35,547 nucleotides of DNA from Rhizobiales bacterium Ga0077524 (lineage in GTDB: Bacteria > Pseudomonadota > Alphaproteobacteria > Rhizobiales > Hyphomicrobiaceae). A program made the position numbers and the translations under genes. Positions 7,739 to 15,755 of this stretch are shown one piece after another. The stretch spans positions 1-35,547 of the forward strand of contig LNDR01000393.1 of assembly GCA_001464755.1 (NCBI GenBank). Direction: 5' to 3'. Below the pieces are notes generated by a model. It was not told where the DNA came from, made no database searches, and saw only the letters and a program-made list of their open reading frames with translations. How positions within the stretch are numbered: position 1 is the stretch's first letter; each line of letters begins with the position of its first letter.

Positions 7739-7753
7739 TGTTATAGTATAACA
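7739..7753 (+). promoter_or_regulatory. Zur-type operator (perfect palindrome TGTTATAGTATAACA)
   Basis: A 7-1-7 perfect palindrome in an otherwise G/C-rich region, 30 bases before the receptor start. It resembles the known Zur boxes of proteobacteria, which centre on GTTATAxTATAAC-like sequences. It contains TATAGT/TATAAC, so a bound repressor would cover a likely -10 element. The gene it controls encodes a His-rich receptor resembling zinc receptors, which fits. Confidence 0.75.
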
Positions 7754-7782
7754 TTTGTTGTGGCCAAGGGGGCTTCGGCCGT

Positions 7783-10026
7783 ATGACCAGAAAAACTCAA
7801 GGAACAGCCGGGGTCGTACTCGCGGCGGGCCTAGTCTGTATCGGGGCGAGCGCAGCACGTGCGCAAACGCAGCTGCCGGGTATCGTCGTCTCGACGCCGA
7901 GCCCGGTTGTTCGCCAGCCTTCCAGTCCGCCGCCTGTTGTATCTCAGGGGCAGGCCACTGGTGGTTCGGCGGCGGCGGCGTCGGTGCCGGCTGCTCAACC
8001 GCTGCCACCACCCGGTACACTCCTTGTCGTCGACGATGCTTTTGTGCCGGTGACCATTGTGACAGATCGGGAGTTGCTGGCTAACCCCGGCCCGACCGTC
8101 GCCGACTCCCTGTCTCAGAAACCCGGCATCGTCGGCTCGACGTTCGCGCCCGGCTCCAACCGACCAGTCATCCGGGGGCTCGATACCTATCGCGTGCGCG
8201 TGCAGGAGAACGGGATCGGCAGTCACGACGTCGCGGCATTGTCCGAGGATCACGCCGTGCCGATTGATCCGTTTGCGGCGGAGAGAGTCGAGGTCGTGCG
8301 GGGACCTGCGACGTTGCGATATGGCTCCCAGGCCATCGGCGGCGTCGTCTCCGTCGAGAACAATCGTATCCCGATGTTCATTCCGCCACGCGGTTTCACG
8401 GCCGAACTGAAGGGCGGCCTCAACTCCGTCGACAAGGGCAGGGACGGCGCGTTTCAGGTTACCGCCGGCGCCGGCAACGTTGCCGTCCACGTCGATGCCT
8501 TCCGTCGCCGCACATTCGACTACGACACGCCCCAAGGCGTGCAGCCGAACACGTTCGTCGATGCCAAGGGCCTTTCGCTCGGCAGCTCCTGGATCTGGGC
8601 AGACGGCTTCTTTGGTGTCGCCTGGACACGCTACCAGAGCCTCTATGGCATTCCGGGAGAGGAGGCCGAGGAGGCCAGACCCCGCATCGATCTGATCCAG
8701 GACAAGCTGACCGCCAAGGGCGAATGGCGCGTCCGTGATTTCGGCATCGAGGCCGTCAGGCTCTGGCTCGGCTCGTCGCGCTATGCCCACAATGAGGTCG
8801 TGCGCGAGGGCCACGGTCACGGTCATGAGGAGGAAGAAGGGGTCGGTCACGAGGACGAAGGTCCGGCGCTCGACATCATCGGCACCCGCTTCACCAACCG
8901 CGAGCACGAGGCGCGCGCCGAGGCGCAGCATCTCCCCATCCACACAGCTCTCGGCGAATTGCGCGGTGCAGCGGGCGTTCAGATCGGACGCAAGCGTACG
9001 CGCGGCTTCGGCGTCGAGGAGCCGGTCGACGGATTGATCGACCCTGCGGCTCGCCAGAACATGGTTGCCGGCTTCCTCTTCGAGGAACTCGAGGTGACCC
9101 GGCGCCTCAGATTGCAGGCGGCCGGGCGGATCGAAGGCAACAAGGCCGATGGCACGAGCATCGAGGACCCCTTGGTGACTACCGATGCCGAGCGGTTCCA
9201 GCGAAGCTACACTCCGCTCAGTGGCAGCGTTGGGCTCTTATATGAGCTACCGCTCGGCATCGTCGCGCGTCTCAACGCTCAGCATACCGAGCGGGCACCG
9301 GATATTGGCGAGCTGTTCTCGAAGGGTGTCCATGAAGCGACCGGCACCTTCGAGATCGGCAATCCCAATCTGGCCGTCGAGAAGGCCAGCACTGCCGAAC
9401 TCGGCTTCAAGCGCTCGAAGGGCCACTTCCGCTTCGACGCGAGCGTGTTCCACACGGTCTACGATGGCTTTATCTTCAAGAGCTTCACCGGCCGCCAGTG
9501 CGACGACACGCTCGATACTTGCGGCGCCGGCGAGGAACTGGACGAACTCGTTTTCGCACAGCGCGATGCCAAGTTCACTGGCGCCGAGCTGGGGGCTGAA
9601 CTGGACATCGCGCGCCTCGGCCGCGGCATCTGGGGCGTTTCAGGCCAGTACGACTTCGTTCGTGCCAGCTTCGAAGGTGGCGATAACGTGCCGCGGATCC
9701 CGCCGCATCGCGTAGGCGCCGGCCTTTACTACCGCGATCCTGCCTGGCTCGCCCGCGTCTTCACGTTGCATGCGTTCCGCCAGGACGAAGTTTCGCTGCT
9801 CGACGTACGTGATACGCCGACCAACGGCTACACGCTGCTCAACGCAGAGCTGGCCTATACCTTCAAGGCTGGTCGCGAGGACGATATCGCCTCGCAGATG
9901 ACGATCGGGCTTCGAGGCGAGAACCTGCTCGACGACGATGTCCGGAACCATGTCTCGTTCAAGAAGGACGAGGTGCTGCAGCCGGGCCGCACAATTCGGC
10001 TATTCGGCTCCATCAAGCTTAACTGA
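7783..10026 (+). CDS. TonB-dependent outer-membrane receptor, ZnuD-like (probable zinc uptake)
   Basis: Outer-membrane beta-barrel of 747 residues. A signal peptide is clear, with likely cleavage after Ala27 (ASAARA/Q). The plug domain (about 85-200) includes SQKPGIVGSTFAPGSNRPVIRG and ERVEVVRGPATLRYGS. A loop at residues 344-359 is His/Glu-rich (HGHGHEEEEGVGHEDE), like the metal-binding loop of ZnuD zinc receptors. The stretch ALSEDHAVPIDPF also matches that subfamily. The barrel ends IRLFGSIKLN rather than in the usual aromatic residue. A purine-rich AAGGGGGC at 7766-7773 precedes ATG 7783. The Zur-type palindrome 30 bases upstream and the divergent tonB-like gene support a zinc-starvation role. 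Another divalent metal is possible. Confidence 0.9.
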   Translation: MTRKTQGTAGVVLAAGLVCIGASAARAQTQLPGIVVSTPSPVVRQPSSPPPVVSQGQATGGSAAAASVPAAQPLPPPGTLLVVDDAFVPVTIVTDRELLANPGPTVADSLSQKPGIVGSTFAPGSNRPVIRGLDTYRVRVQENGIGSHDVAALSEDHAVPIDPFAAERVEVVRGPATLRYGSQAIGGVVSVENNRIPMFIPPRGFTAELKGGLNSVDKGRDGAFQVTAGAGNVAVHVDAFRRRTFDYDTPQGVQPNTFVDAKGLSLGSSWIWADGFFGVAWTRYQSLYGIPGEEAEEARPRIDLIQDKLTAKGEWRVRDFGIEAVRLWLGSSRYAHNEVVREGHGHGHEEEEGVGHEDEGPALDIIGTRFTNREHEARAEAQHLPIHTALGELRGAAGVQIGRKRTRGFGVEEPVDGLIDPAARQNMVAGFLFEELEVTRRLRLQAAGRIEGNKADGTSIEDPLVTTDAERFQRSYTPLSGSVGLLYELPLGIVARLNAQHTERAPDIGELFSKGVHEATGTFEIGNPNLAVEKASTAELGFKRSKGHFRFDASVFHTVYDGFIFKSFTGRQCDDTLDTCGAGEELDELVFAQRDAKFTGAELGAELDIARLGRGIWGVSGQYDFVRASFEGGDNVPRIPPHRVGAGLYYRDPAWLARVFTLHAFRQDEVSLLDVRDTPTNGYTLLNAELAYTFKAGREDDIASQMTIGLRGENLLDDDVRNHVSFKKDEVLQPGRTIRLFGSIKLN

Positions 10027-10031
10027 ACGCA

Positions 10032-10064
10032 CCAGAGCCCGGCCGTGGGGCGGCCGGGCTCTGG
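10032..10064. terminator. Hairpin between convergent genes (14-base perfect stem)
   Basis: CCAGAGCCCGGCCG (10032-10045) pairs exactly with 10051-10064 around a 5-base loop, directly after the receptor stop and facing the convergent gene at 10119. There is no T-tract, so it is a terminator-like stem rather than a textbook intrinsic terminator. A 15-base direct repeat (CGGGGCGAAGAGAGA at 10065 and 10085) follows it. Confidence 0.65.
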
Positions 10065-10118
10065 CGGGGCGAAGAGAGATCTGACGGGGCGAAGAGAGAA
10101 GAGAAACGCAAACGCTAC

Positions 10119-10475
10119 TTACGCTGCTTGGTCGAGTGCGATTGCGGCCTCCTGTCGGTTGTCGCGGAAGGCGAGCACAGCTGCCGTCTCCAGCGCCGCT
10201 AGCGCTGATTGTCGCCGCGGGCGGAACCACCTGAGGCCGGTATTGGCGAACGCGGCCTCGCCCCTCGCCTCCTGCACCATCAGGCCTTCATCGGAGCCAA
10301 GCATCGGCGCCAGACGCGCCTCGACCGCTTCCGCCGTTAGAGTGGTGCGGAGCATCCACACCGTATCCAGTGGGCGCGCCCAGGCTTCGCCGATCGCCAT
10401 CAGCATCTCGGCGATCTGGGCGCGGGCGTCGGAGGTGGGCGAGAGGTCGTAGGCGATAAGGAAGGTGCGGGTCAT
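10119..10475 (-). CDS. Small hypothetical protein, SinR-like family
   Basis: Protein of 118 residues beginning MTRTFLIAYDLSPTSD, followed by a helix with MLMAIGEAWARPLDTVWML and then LTAEAVEARLAPMLGSDEGLMVQEARGEAAF. This pattern (beta strand, short loop, helix, a TxW strand, helix, then a D-E-x-L strand) resembles small proteins annotated as SinR family with a ferredoxin-like fold. I cannot assign a biochemical role. The last 30 residues (RQSALAALETAAVLAFRDNRQEA) are helix-prone and may not belong to that fold. The gene is monocistronic and converges with the receptor gene. Confidence 0.65.
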   Translation of the reverse strand: MTRTFLIAYDLSPTSDARAQIAEMLMAIGEAWARPLDTVWMLRTTLTAEAVEARLAPMLGSDEGLMVQEARGEAAFANTGLRWFRPRRQSALAALETAAVLAFRDNRQEAAIALDQAA

Positions 10476-10745
10476 GTGGTATCTCGTGGGCGGCGAGAGG
10501 GAGGGTTGTTCTCACCGATCTGATGGCAGCGGGTCGGTGGGAACATAGGAAGAACATGACCTGATTCGGCGGAATGTTCAATCAATGTTCTCGTGTCACC
10601 TCTGAAACGCGATGTGCGAGGCTGGCGTTTGTGCCTTGGGCGCCGGTGCCCCATATTCCGGGAGCGAAAGCACGATCCGTTGCGTTGAACGGGTCGAGGC
10701 GGGCCAGTGCGGCACCGTCGTCCCTGTAGATCCGGACACTGTGCA

Positions 10746-12023
10746 ATGGCCCTGAGCTCGATCTTTGATCCCCGCGCCTTCCCGGCCCGTTTGGCCGAGG
10801 CATGGGCGCGCGTCGTCGAAACCCGCGAGAGTGAAGCCGCCCCAGGCGCCGTGGCGGAAACAGCGGCAGCCGAGGCGCCGGTGATCTGGTTGGTCGGCAA
10901 GGTGCAATCCGGGAAGAGCTCGATCGTGCAGGCGATCACGGGCGCTACCGAGGCCGAGATCGGCTCGGGGTTCCGCCCGTGCACCAAGACAGCGCGGGTG
11001 TTCGATTTTCCGCCGGAGGCGCCGGTTGTCCGTTTTCTCGACACCCGTGGGCTCGGCGAGGTCGGCTACGATCCGCGAGAGGATCTGGCTGTCTCGGAGG
11101 CGAAGGCCCATCTGGTTCTCGCCGTTGTGCGGGCCATGGACCACCAGCAGGACAGCGTCATCGAGGCGATCGCTGCCGTGCGGCGCCGGCATCCGGACTG
11201 GCCGGTCGTCGTGGCCCAGACATGCCTGCACGATGCGTATCCGACGGGCTTTGTACACCTGCAGCCATATCCGTTCGCGGCGCAGGACGGCGCGTCGAGC
11301 GACGTTCCCGAGGCGCTCGCCCGCAGCCTCGCTTACCAGCGAGCCGCTTTCGCCAGGATCGGCGGGAAGGGGCCGCTCGTTTTCGTGCCGATCGACTTCC
11401 CCCGCGTCGACGATGGCTTCGAGCCACGTCTCTACGGCCTTGACGCGTTGCTGCGTGCCATCGTCGACGCGGCACCGCGCAGTATCGGCGCGATGATCGA
11501 CGAGATTCGCTTCACGGTACGCGGGCGCACGTCTCGCCGTGCCAATCCGCTGATCCTGGGCCATGCAGCGGCGGCTGCCGCCGCCGACGTGGTGCCGATC
11601 GCTGGCGCCATCGCCGTGCCGGGCGTGCAGGCCCGTCTCCTCCATGCACTTGCCGCGCAACAGGGGATCGCCTGGGACCGCCGCGCGCTTGCCGAGTTCG
11701 GTGGCTGCCTGGGGGTCTCGATACTGACCCGGCTCGCGGCGGGCTTCGGTATCCGCCAACTCGTCAAGCTGGTACCCATTTACGGCCAGACAGTCGGCTC
11801 TGCGGCCGCCGCCGCGACGAGCTTTGCCACCACGTACGCTCTCGGCAAGGCGGCTCTCGTCTTCCTCGCCCGCCGTGAGCGTGGCGAGGCGGATCCGGAG
11901 GCCGTGGCCCGCGCCTATCGCGAGGCCCTCCAGAAAGCGTTCGGCCTGGCCCGCGAGCGTGGACTCGACGCCGGCAAGACAACCGCCGATGCTGACGGGG
12001 CGGGAGCCAATGGGGCGCGATAG
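10746..12023 (+). CDS. Uncharacterised GTPase with C-terminal hydrophobic (DUF697-like) region
   Basis: Era/TrmE-like P-loop GTPase of 425 residues with unknown role. G1 is GKVQSGKSS (51-59), the switch II motif is DTRGLGE (from Asp99), and a likely G4 is in VAQTCLHD. A second half contains Ala/Gly-rich hydrophobic segments at about 262-300 (LILGHAAAAAAADVVPIAGAIAVPG) and 320-375, resembling the DUF697 region of YcjF-type proteins. This suggests membrane association. ATG 10746 is chosen; the upstream GTG extension is Arg-rich and unlike the family. It overlaps the next GTPase gene by 14 bases, so the two are almost surely translated together and may form a heteromeric pair. Confidence 0.85.
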   Translation: MALSSIFDPRAFPARLAEAWARVVETRESEAAPGAVAETAAAEAPVIWLVGKVQSGKSSIVQAITGATEAEIGSGFRPCTKTARVFDFPPEAPVVRFLDTRGLGEVGYDPREDLAVSEAKAHLVLAVVRAMDHQQDSVIEAIAAVRRRHPDWPVVVAQTCLHDAYPTGFVHLQPYPFAAQDGASSDVPEALARSLAYQRAAFARIGGKGPLVFVPIDFPRVDDGFEPRLYGLDALLRAIVDAAPRSIGAMIDEIRFTVRGRTSRRANPLILGHAAAAAAADVVPIAGAIAVPGVQARLLHALAAQQGIAWDRRALAEFGGCLGVSILTRLAAGFGIRQLVKLVPIYGQTVGSAAAAATSFATTYALGKAALVFLARRERGEADPEAVARAYREALQKAFGLARERGLDAGKTTADADGAGANGAR

Positions 12024-13521
12024 CATCAAGTCGTATATCGGCCTTGCCGCGCTGGTGGCCGGGGCAGGTCTGCCGTTGCTCGTTCTGGTGCCATTTGGGT
12101 GGCTCTGGCTCTGGCAGCACGGCTATGTGCTCCACTGGTTTGGCGCTGCGCTCGCCATCTCGCTCGCGGCGTTCGGTCTCCGCACGTGGCTGGTGAGCCG
12201 GTTCCGCGTGGAGATCGCCCTCGGAGACAAAACCCACACGGACGCCGAGGCCTTGGCGGGATCCCCTCGCGAATTTGCCGCCCGGGAGACGGTGGAGCGG
12301 TTGGCGCGCGAGGTCGATCCCGCGCGGATCACGGATCGGGAATCCCTCGCCAACCTCGGCATCGAGACAGTCGAGGCTGTCGCGCGACACATGCATCCCG
12401 GCGTTGACGATCCCGTCTGGACCTTCACCGTCCCCGAAGCGCTGACGCTCGTCGAGCGCGTCAGCCAGCGCCTGCGCCCGATCGTCGTCGATAACGTGCC
12501 GCTGGGCGATCGCCTGACCGTCGGCCAGGTCATGCGCCTCTACGAGTGGCGCGGCCTGATTGATGTCGCCAACAAGGCTTACGACGTCTGGCGCATCATC
12601 CGCCTCATGAATCCCATAGCCGCCGCCACCCAGGAGATTCGCGAGCGCCTGAGCAAGACCATGTACGAGGGCTTGCGCGAGGAGTTGGCGAAGCGCCTTG
12701 CAGCAGCCTACGTGCGCGAAGTGGGCCGCGCGGCAATCGACCTCTACAGCGGTCGTCTCGCCGTGCCGGCGGCAGAGACCGAGATTGCTGCTCCGGCGGC
12801 TACCGTGGACAGCAATGCCCCGTTGCGCCTCCTGGTCGCCGGTCGCTCCGGCAGCGGCAAGTCGAGCCTCGTCAATGCGCTGGCCGAGGAGGTGCAAGCC
12901 GCCACCGACGCGCTGCCGCAGACGCGCGCGTTTGCCGGCTACGAGGTGCAGCGCGGGGGGCTACCGCCCGTGGTCCTGGTCGACAGCCCCGGCATCGCGC
13001 GCGCCCAGGACCTCGGCTCGATCACCGAGAAAGCACTGGACTGCGACCTCATCCTTTGGGTCGCCGCCGCCGATCGGCCAGACCGCGAACTCGACCGCGC
13101 AGGCCTAGAGGCCATTCGCCAGCATTTTGCACGCCATCCAGATCGCCCGACGCCGCCAGTCGTCGTGGTTCTTTCGCACATCGACCGGTTGCGGCCCTTC
13201 CAGGAATGGAGCCCGCCCTACGACGTGGCCGAGCCGGACGGTGCCAAGGCTCGCTCGATCCGCGATGCGATCGACGCCGCCGCCGAGGATCTAGGCCGCC
13301 CGATTGATCGCGTCGTGCCGGTGTGCCTGTCACCCGAGCGCGGCGCATACAATGTGGACCTTGTCTGGGCCAAGCTCACCGAGGCGCTGCCCGCCGCCAA
13401 GAGCGCGCAGCTTCTGCGTCGGATCGCCAGTGCAAGGCGCGGCATGGATTGGCGCCGTCTTCTGACCCAAGCCGCCGGCGCCGGCCGTCTCGCAGCCGAC
13501 GTGCTGTGGCGCAAGTCGTGA
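12010..13521 (+). CDS. Membrane-anchored uncharacterised GTPase
   Basis: Protein of 503 residues. Two N-terminal membrane helices (about 9-30 and 36-58, LVAGAGLPLLVLVPFGWLWL and FGAALAISLAAFGL) are followed by a helical region (about 60-260). A GTPase domain comes next, with G1 GRSGSGKSS (278-286), switch II motif DSPGI (Asp325) and an atypical G4 LSHIDRL. The C-terminal 60 residues are basic and helical. The start ATG 12010 lies inside the end of the preceding GTPase gene (14-base overlap, preceded by CGGGAG), indicating translational coupling. Arrangement and topology suggest a paired GTPase system at the inner membrane. I do not recognise a characterised homologue. It converges with the LLM oxidoreductase gene. 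Confidence 0.85.
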   Translation: MGRDSIKSYIGLAALVAGAGLPLLVLVPFGWLWLWQHGYVLHWFGAALAISLAAFGLRTWLVSRFRVEIALGDKTHTDAEALAGSPREFAARETVERLAREVDPARITDRESLANLGIETVEAVARHMHPGVDDPVWTFTVPEALTLVERVSQRLRPIVVDNVPLGDRLTVGQVMRLYEWRGLIDVANKAYDVWRIIRLMNPIAAATQEIRERLSKTMYEGLREELAKRLAAAYVREVGRAAIDLYSGRLAVPAAETEIAAPAATVDSNAPLRLLVAGRSGSGKSSLVNALAEEVQAATDALPQTRAFAGYEVQRGGLPPVVLVDSPGIARAQDLGSITEKALDCDLILWVAAADRPDRELDRAGLEAIRQHFARHPDRPTPPVVVVLSHIDRLRPFQEWSPPYDVAEPDGAKARSIRDAIDAAAEDLGRPIDRVVPVCLSPERGAYNVDLVWAKLTEALPAAKSAQLLRRIASARRGMDWRRLLTQAAGAGRLAADVLWRKS

Positions 13522-13537
13522 GACGGCATGCGCAGCC

Positions 13538-14476
13538 TTACGAGCGGCGGATAATGTCCTCGCTGAACTGCTGCATCCGCTCCAGGCATTCGCCGAGGGC
13601 GGGGGTGCGGAAATCGAATACGAGTTCATCGACGCCGAGCTTCTCGAACGCCGCGATGTCGTCAAGCGCTGCGTCGGCCCCACCTGTGAACAGCCGCCGC
13701 GCCTCGCCCTTCGGCGGTACGCCGCCGTCATAGATCGGTGCCTTGTAGCTGACCACGAGCTTGCTGAAATCGCGCCCCGCGGCTGTCATCATCCGCTCGA
13801 TCTCGCCAAGCTTCTGGCGCATCTCCTCGGGCGGCAACGGCGAGGCGGCCGTCGCGCCGACCGGATGCCATCCATCACCGATCCGCGCGACGCGCCGCAA
13901 CGCTGGCCCGGAGTGCCCGCCGATCCAGATCGGTGGCCCGCCCTCCTGAAGTGGCTTCGGATGACAGACCACCTCTTCGAAGCTGTAGAAGCGCCCCTCG
14001 TAGGCGACGGGCTTGCCGCTCCAAAGTCTCTTGAAGATGTCGATGTACTCGTCGGTGACGGCACCGCGATGCTTGAAGTCGGCCGCGTGCAGCGCCTTGA
14101 ACTCCTCCGCCAGCCAACCCACTCCGATGCCGACGGTGAGCCGCCCGCCGGACAGAACGTCGATCGTCGCGAGCGCCTTTGCGTTGAAGACCGGGTTGCG
14201 ATGCGGCACGATCATGACGCTCGAGACGATGCGCAACTGCTCAGTGCGCCCGGCCACGAAAGCCATCATTGAAAGCTGCTCGAAGCACTCGCTTTCGCTG
14301 ACGAAATTGCCCTTCACGGTGTAGGGGTAAGCCGACTCGATTTTTGTCGGCAGAATGACGTGGTCAGCCACCATCGTCGACCGGAAGCCGATGCGCTCAG
14401 CCGTTGCCAGAATGACGGACAGGTCATCGCGGTTGGCGAGCGGTCCGCGGGTGGGCAGATAGAAGCCGTAGCGCAT
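13538..14476 (-). CDS. LLM-class flavin-dependent oxidoreductase (TIGR03619-like)
   Basis: Luciferase-like TIM-barrel enzyme of 312 residues. It starts MRYGFYLPTRGPLANRDDL and carries ERIGFRSTMVADHV, RIVSSVMIVPHRNPVFNAKALATIDVLSGGR and GIGVGWLAEEFKAL. Later motifs are PPIWIGGHSGPALRRVARIGDGW. These are typical of the group annotated as F420-dependent oxidoreductases, though FMN is equally possible in this host. ATG 14476 is chosen because the family begins MRYGFY or close to it. The substrate is not predictable. It lies 98 bases downstream of the small gene at 14575 on the same strand. Confidence 0.88.
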   Translation of the reverse strand: MRYGFYLPTRGPLANRDDLSVILATAERIGFRSTMVADHVILPTKIESAYPYTVKGNFVSESECFEQLSMMAFVAGRTEQLRIVSSVMIVPHRNPVFNAKALATIDVLSGGRLTVGIGVGWLAEEFKALHAADFKHRGAVTDEYIDIFKRLWSGKPVAYEGRFYSFEEVVCHPKPLQEGGPPIWIGGHSGPALRRVARIGDGWHPVGATAASPLPPEEMRQKLGEIERMMTAAGRDFSKLVVSYKAPIYDGGVPPKGEARRLFTGGADAALDDIAAFEKLGVDELVFDFRTPALGECLERMQQFSEDIIRRS

Positions 14477-14574
14477 CTTGGGTCTCCCGGGTCGACGTTC
14501 CGGGCTCAGTCTGCCGCATGCCTTGGAGAATTGCAGCACGCGATCGTCGAGGCGATTGGGGGCTCCGCCGAGGC

Positions 14575-14901
14575 CTACTCGAACAGGCTCAATTGCCGCC
14601 GCTCTTCGGCCTTGTCCGCGACGGCTGGAATGCGGCGATATCCGAAGCTCGTCCGCTCGACGATGCCGGGATGGCGCTCGCGAAAGTCCTTCTCAGCCTT
14701 GGCACGCGCTCCCGGAAACCGCTCGCCCCACCAGATCTCGTAAAGCCGGCGCGGATCGCAACCGTAGCGCTGCACCAGGCTTTTCGGCCGGATGCGCAAC
14801 CAGCGCGCAATCCAGATCTCGACCGCGTCCGCCTCGGTCAACGCACGCGCCGCCCCGGCAGGCGGGGATACGCTCTCGAACTCGTCGATCCCGTCGAGCA
14901 C
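14575..14901 (-). CDS. Small conserved hypothetical protein with helix-turn-helix-like centre
   Basis: Protein of 108 residues, MLDGIDEFESVSPPAG at the start and RRQLSLFE at the end. The centre (about 22-62: LTEADAVEIWIARWLRIRPKSLVQRYGCDPRRLYEIWWGERF) reads as helices with a helix-turn-helix feel, followed by a basic stretch. The codon use and lack of stops fit a real gene, and it starts divergently from hisA. No function can be given. It may be a small DNA-binding protein, but that is a guess. Confidence 0.6.
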   Translation of the reverse strand: MLDGIDEFESVSPPAGAARALTEADAVEIWIARWLRIRPKSLVQRYGCDPRRLYEIWWGERFPGARAKAEKDFRERHPGIVERTSFGYRRIPAVADKAEERRQLSLFE

Positions 14902-15013
14902 GCTTGACCTCTATTCCTCTTTCGTTCCATTGATCGCGGGAAAATAGAGCAATCTCATGGCCGCGCCATCCCCGATCGATGGGGGCATGGCCCGACGTGC
15001 CCCAGGAGCCCCG

Positions 15014-15751
15014 ATGATCCTCTTCCCGGCGATCGACCTCAAAGACGGCCAGTGTGTTCGCCTGAAGCTCGGCGAGATGAGTGAGGCCACCGTCTTCAAT
15101 GACGATCCTGCCGCGCAGGCGCGCGCTTTCGAGGATCAGGGCTTCGAGTATCTGCACATCGTCGACCTGAACGGAGCTTTCGCCGGCAAGCCCGTCAACG
15201 GTGCTGCGGTCGAGGCAATCCTCGCAGCGGTGCGCATGCCGGTGCAACTCGGCGGTGGCATTCGCGACATGGGCACGGTGGAGGCCTGGCTCGAGAAAGG
15301 TGTGCGCCGCGTCATTCTCGGCACGGTCGCCGTGCGCAATCCAGCGTTGGTCAAGGCGGCGGCCAAGGCTTTCCCCGGACGCGTTGCGGTCGGCATCGAT
15401 GCCAAGGGCGGTAAGGTGGCCGTCGAGGGCTGGGCCGAGACGTCGGAGCTGACGGCCGTGGAGCTCGCCAAACGCTTCGAGGATGCCGGTGTCGCGGCCA
15501 TCATCTACACGGATATCGAGCGCGACGGCGTGCTGATGGGCCTCAACCTGCCCGCAACGTCGGCTCTGGCTGCCGAGACGGCGATCCCTGTGATCGCATC
15601 CGGCGGCCTCGCATCCATGGATGACGTGGAGGCTCTGCTGCGCCCGGAGAACGCGCGTCTCGAAGGCGCAATTTCGGGGCGTGCCCTCTACGATGGCCGT
15701 CTCGACCCGGCGACCGCGCTGGCTCGTATCCGGGCCGCGCGCGGCAGCTGA
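15014..15751 (+). CDS. hisA: Phosphoribosylformimino-5-aminoimidazole carboxamide ribotide isomerase HisA
   Basis: Fourth step of histidine synthesis: isomerises ProFAR to PRFAR. The TIM barrel starts [20 protein letters not shown] with the catalytic Asp8, and the second catalytic Asp is Asp129 in [10 protein letters not shown]. Phosphate-binding motifs VQLGGGIRD and [12 protein letters not shown] are intact, as is [14 protein letters not shown]. Length of 245 residues is normal. ATG 15014 is chosen because AGGAGCC lies seven bases before it. hisA is separated from hisH by 8.3 kb of unrelated genes, and no hisF follows it; aroA converges four bases downstream. Confidence 0.96.
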   Translation: MILFPAIDLKDGQCVRLKLGEMSEATVFNDDPAAQARAFEDQGFEYLHIVDLNGAFAGKPVNGAAVEAILAAVRMPVQLGGGIRDMGTVEAWLEKGVRRVILGTVAVRNPALVKAAAKAFPGRVAVGIDAKGGKVAVEGWAETSELTAVELAKRFEDAGVAAIIYTDIERDGVLMGLNLPATSALAAETAIPVIASGGLASMDDVEALLRPENARLEGAISGRALYDGRLDPATALARIRAARGS

Positions 15752-15755
15752 GCCT

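Noticed and set aside
10065-10099. 15-base direct repeat after the receptor hairpin
   Set aside because: Two copies only, short and purine-rich; more likely slippage than a functional site.
10596-12029. Minus-strand frame of 477 codons opposite the first GTPase gene
   Set aside because: Antisense to a gene with intact P-loop and DTRG motifs; no domain recognised.
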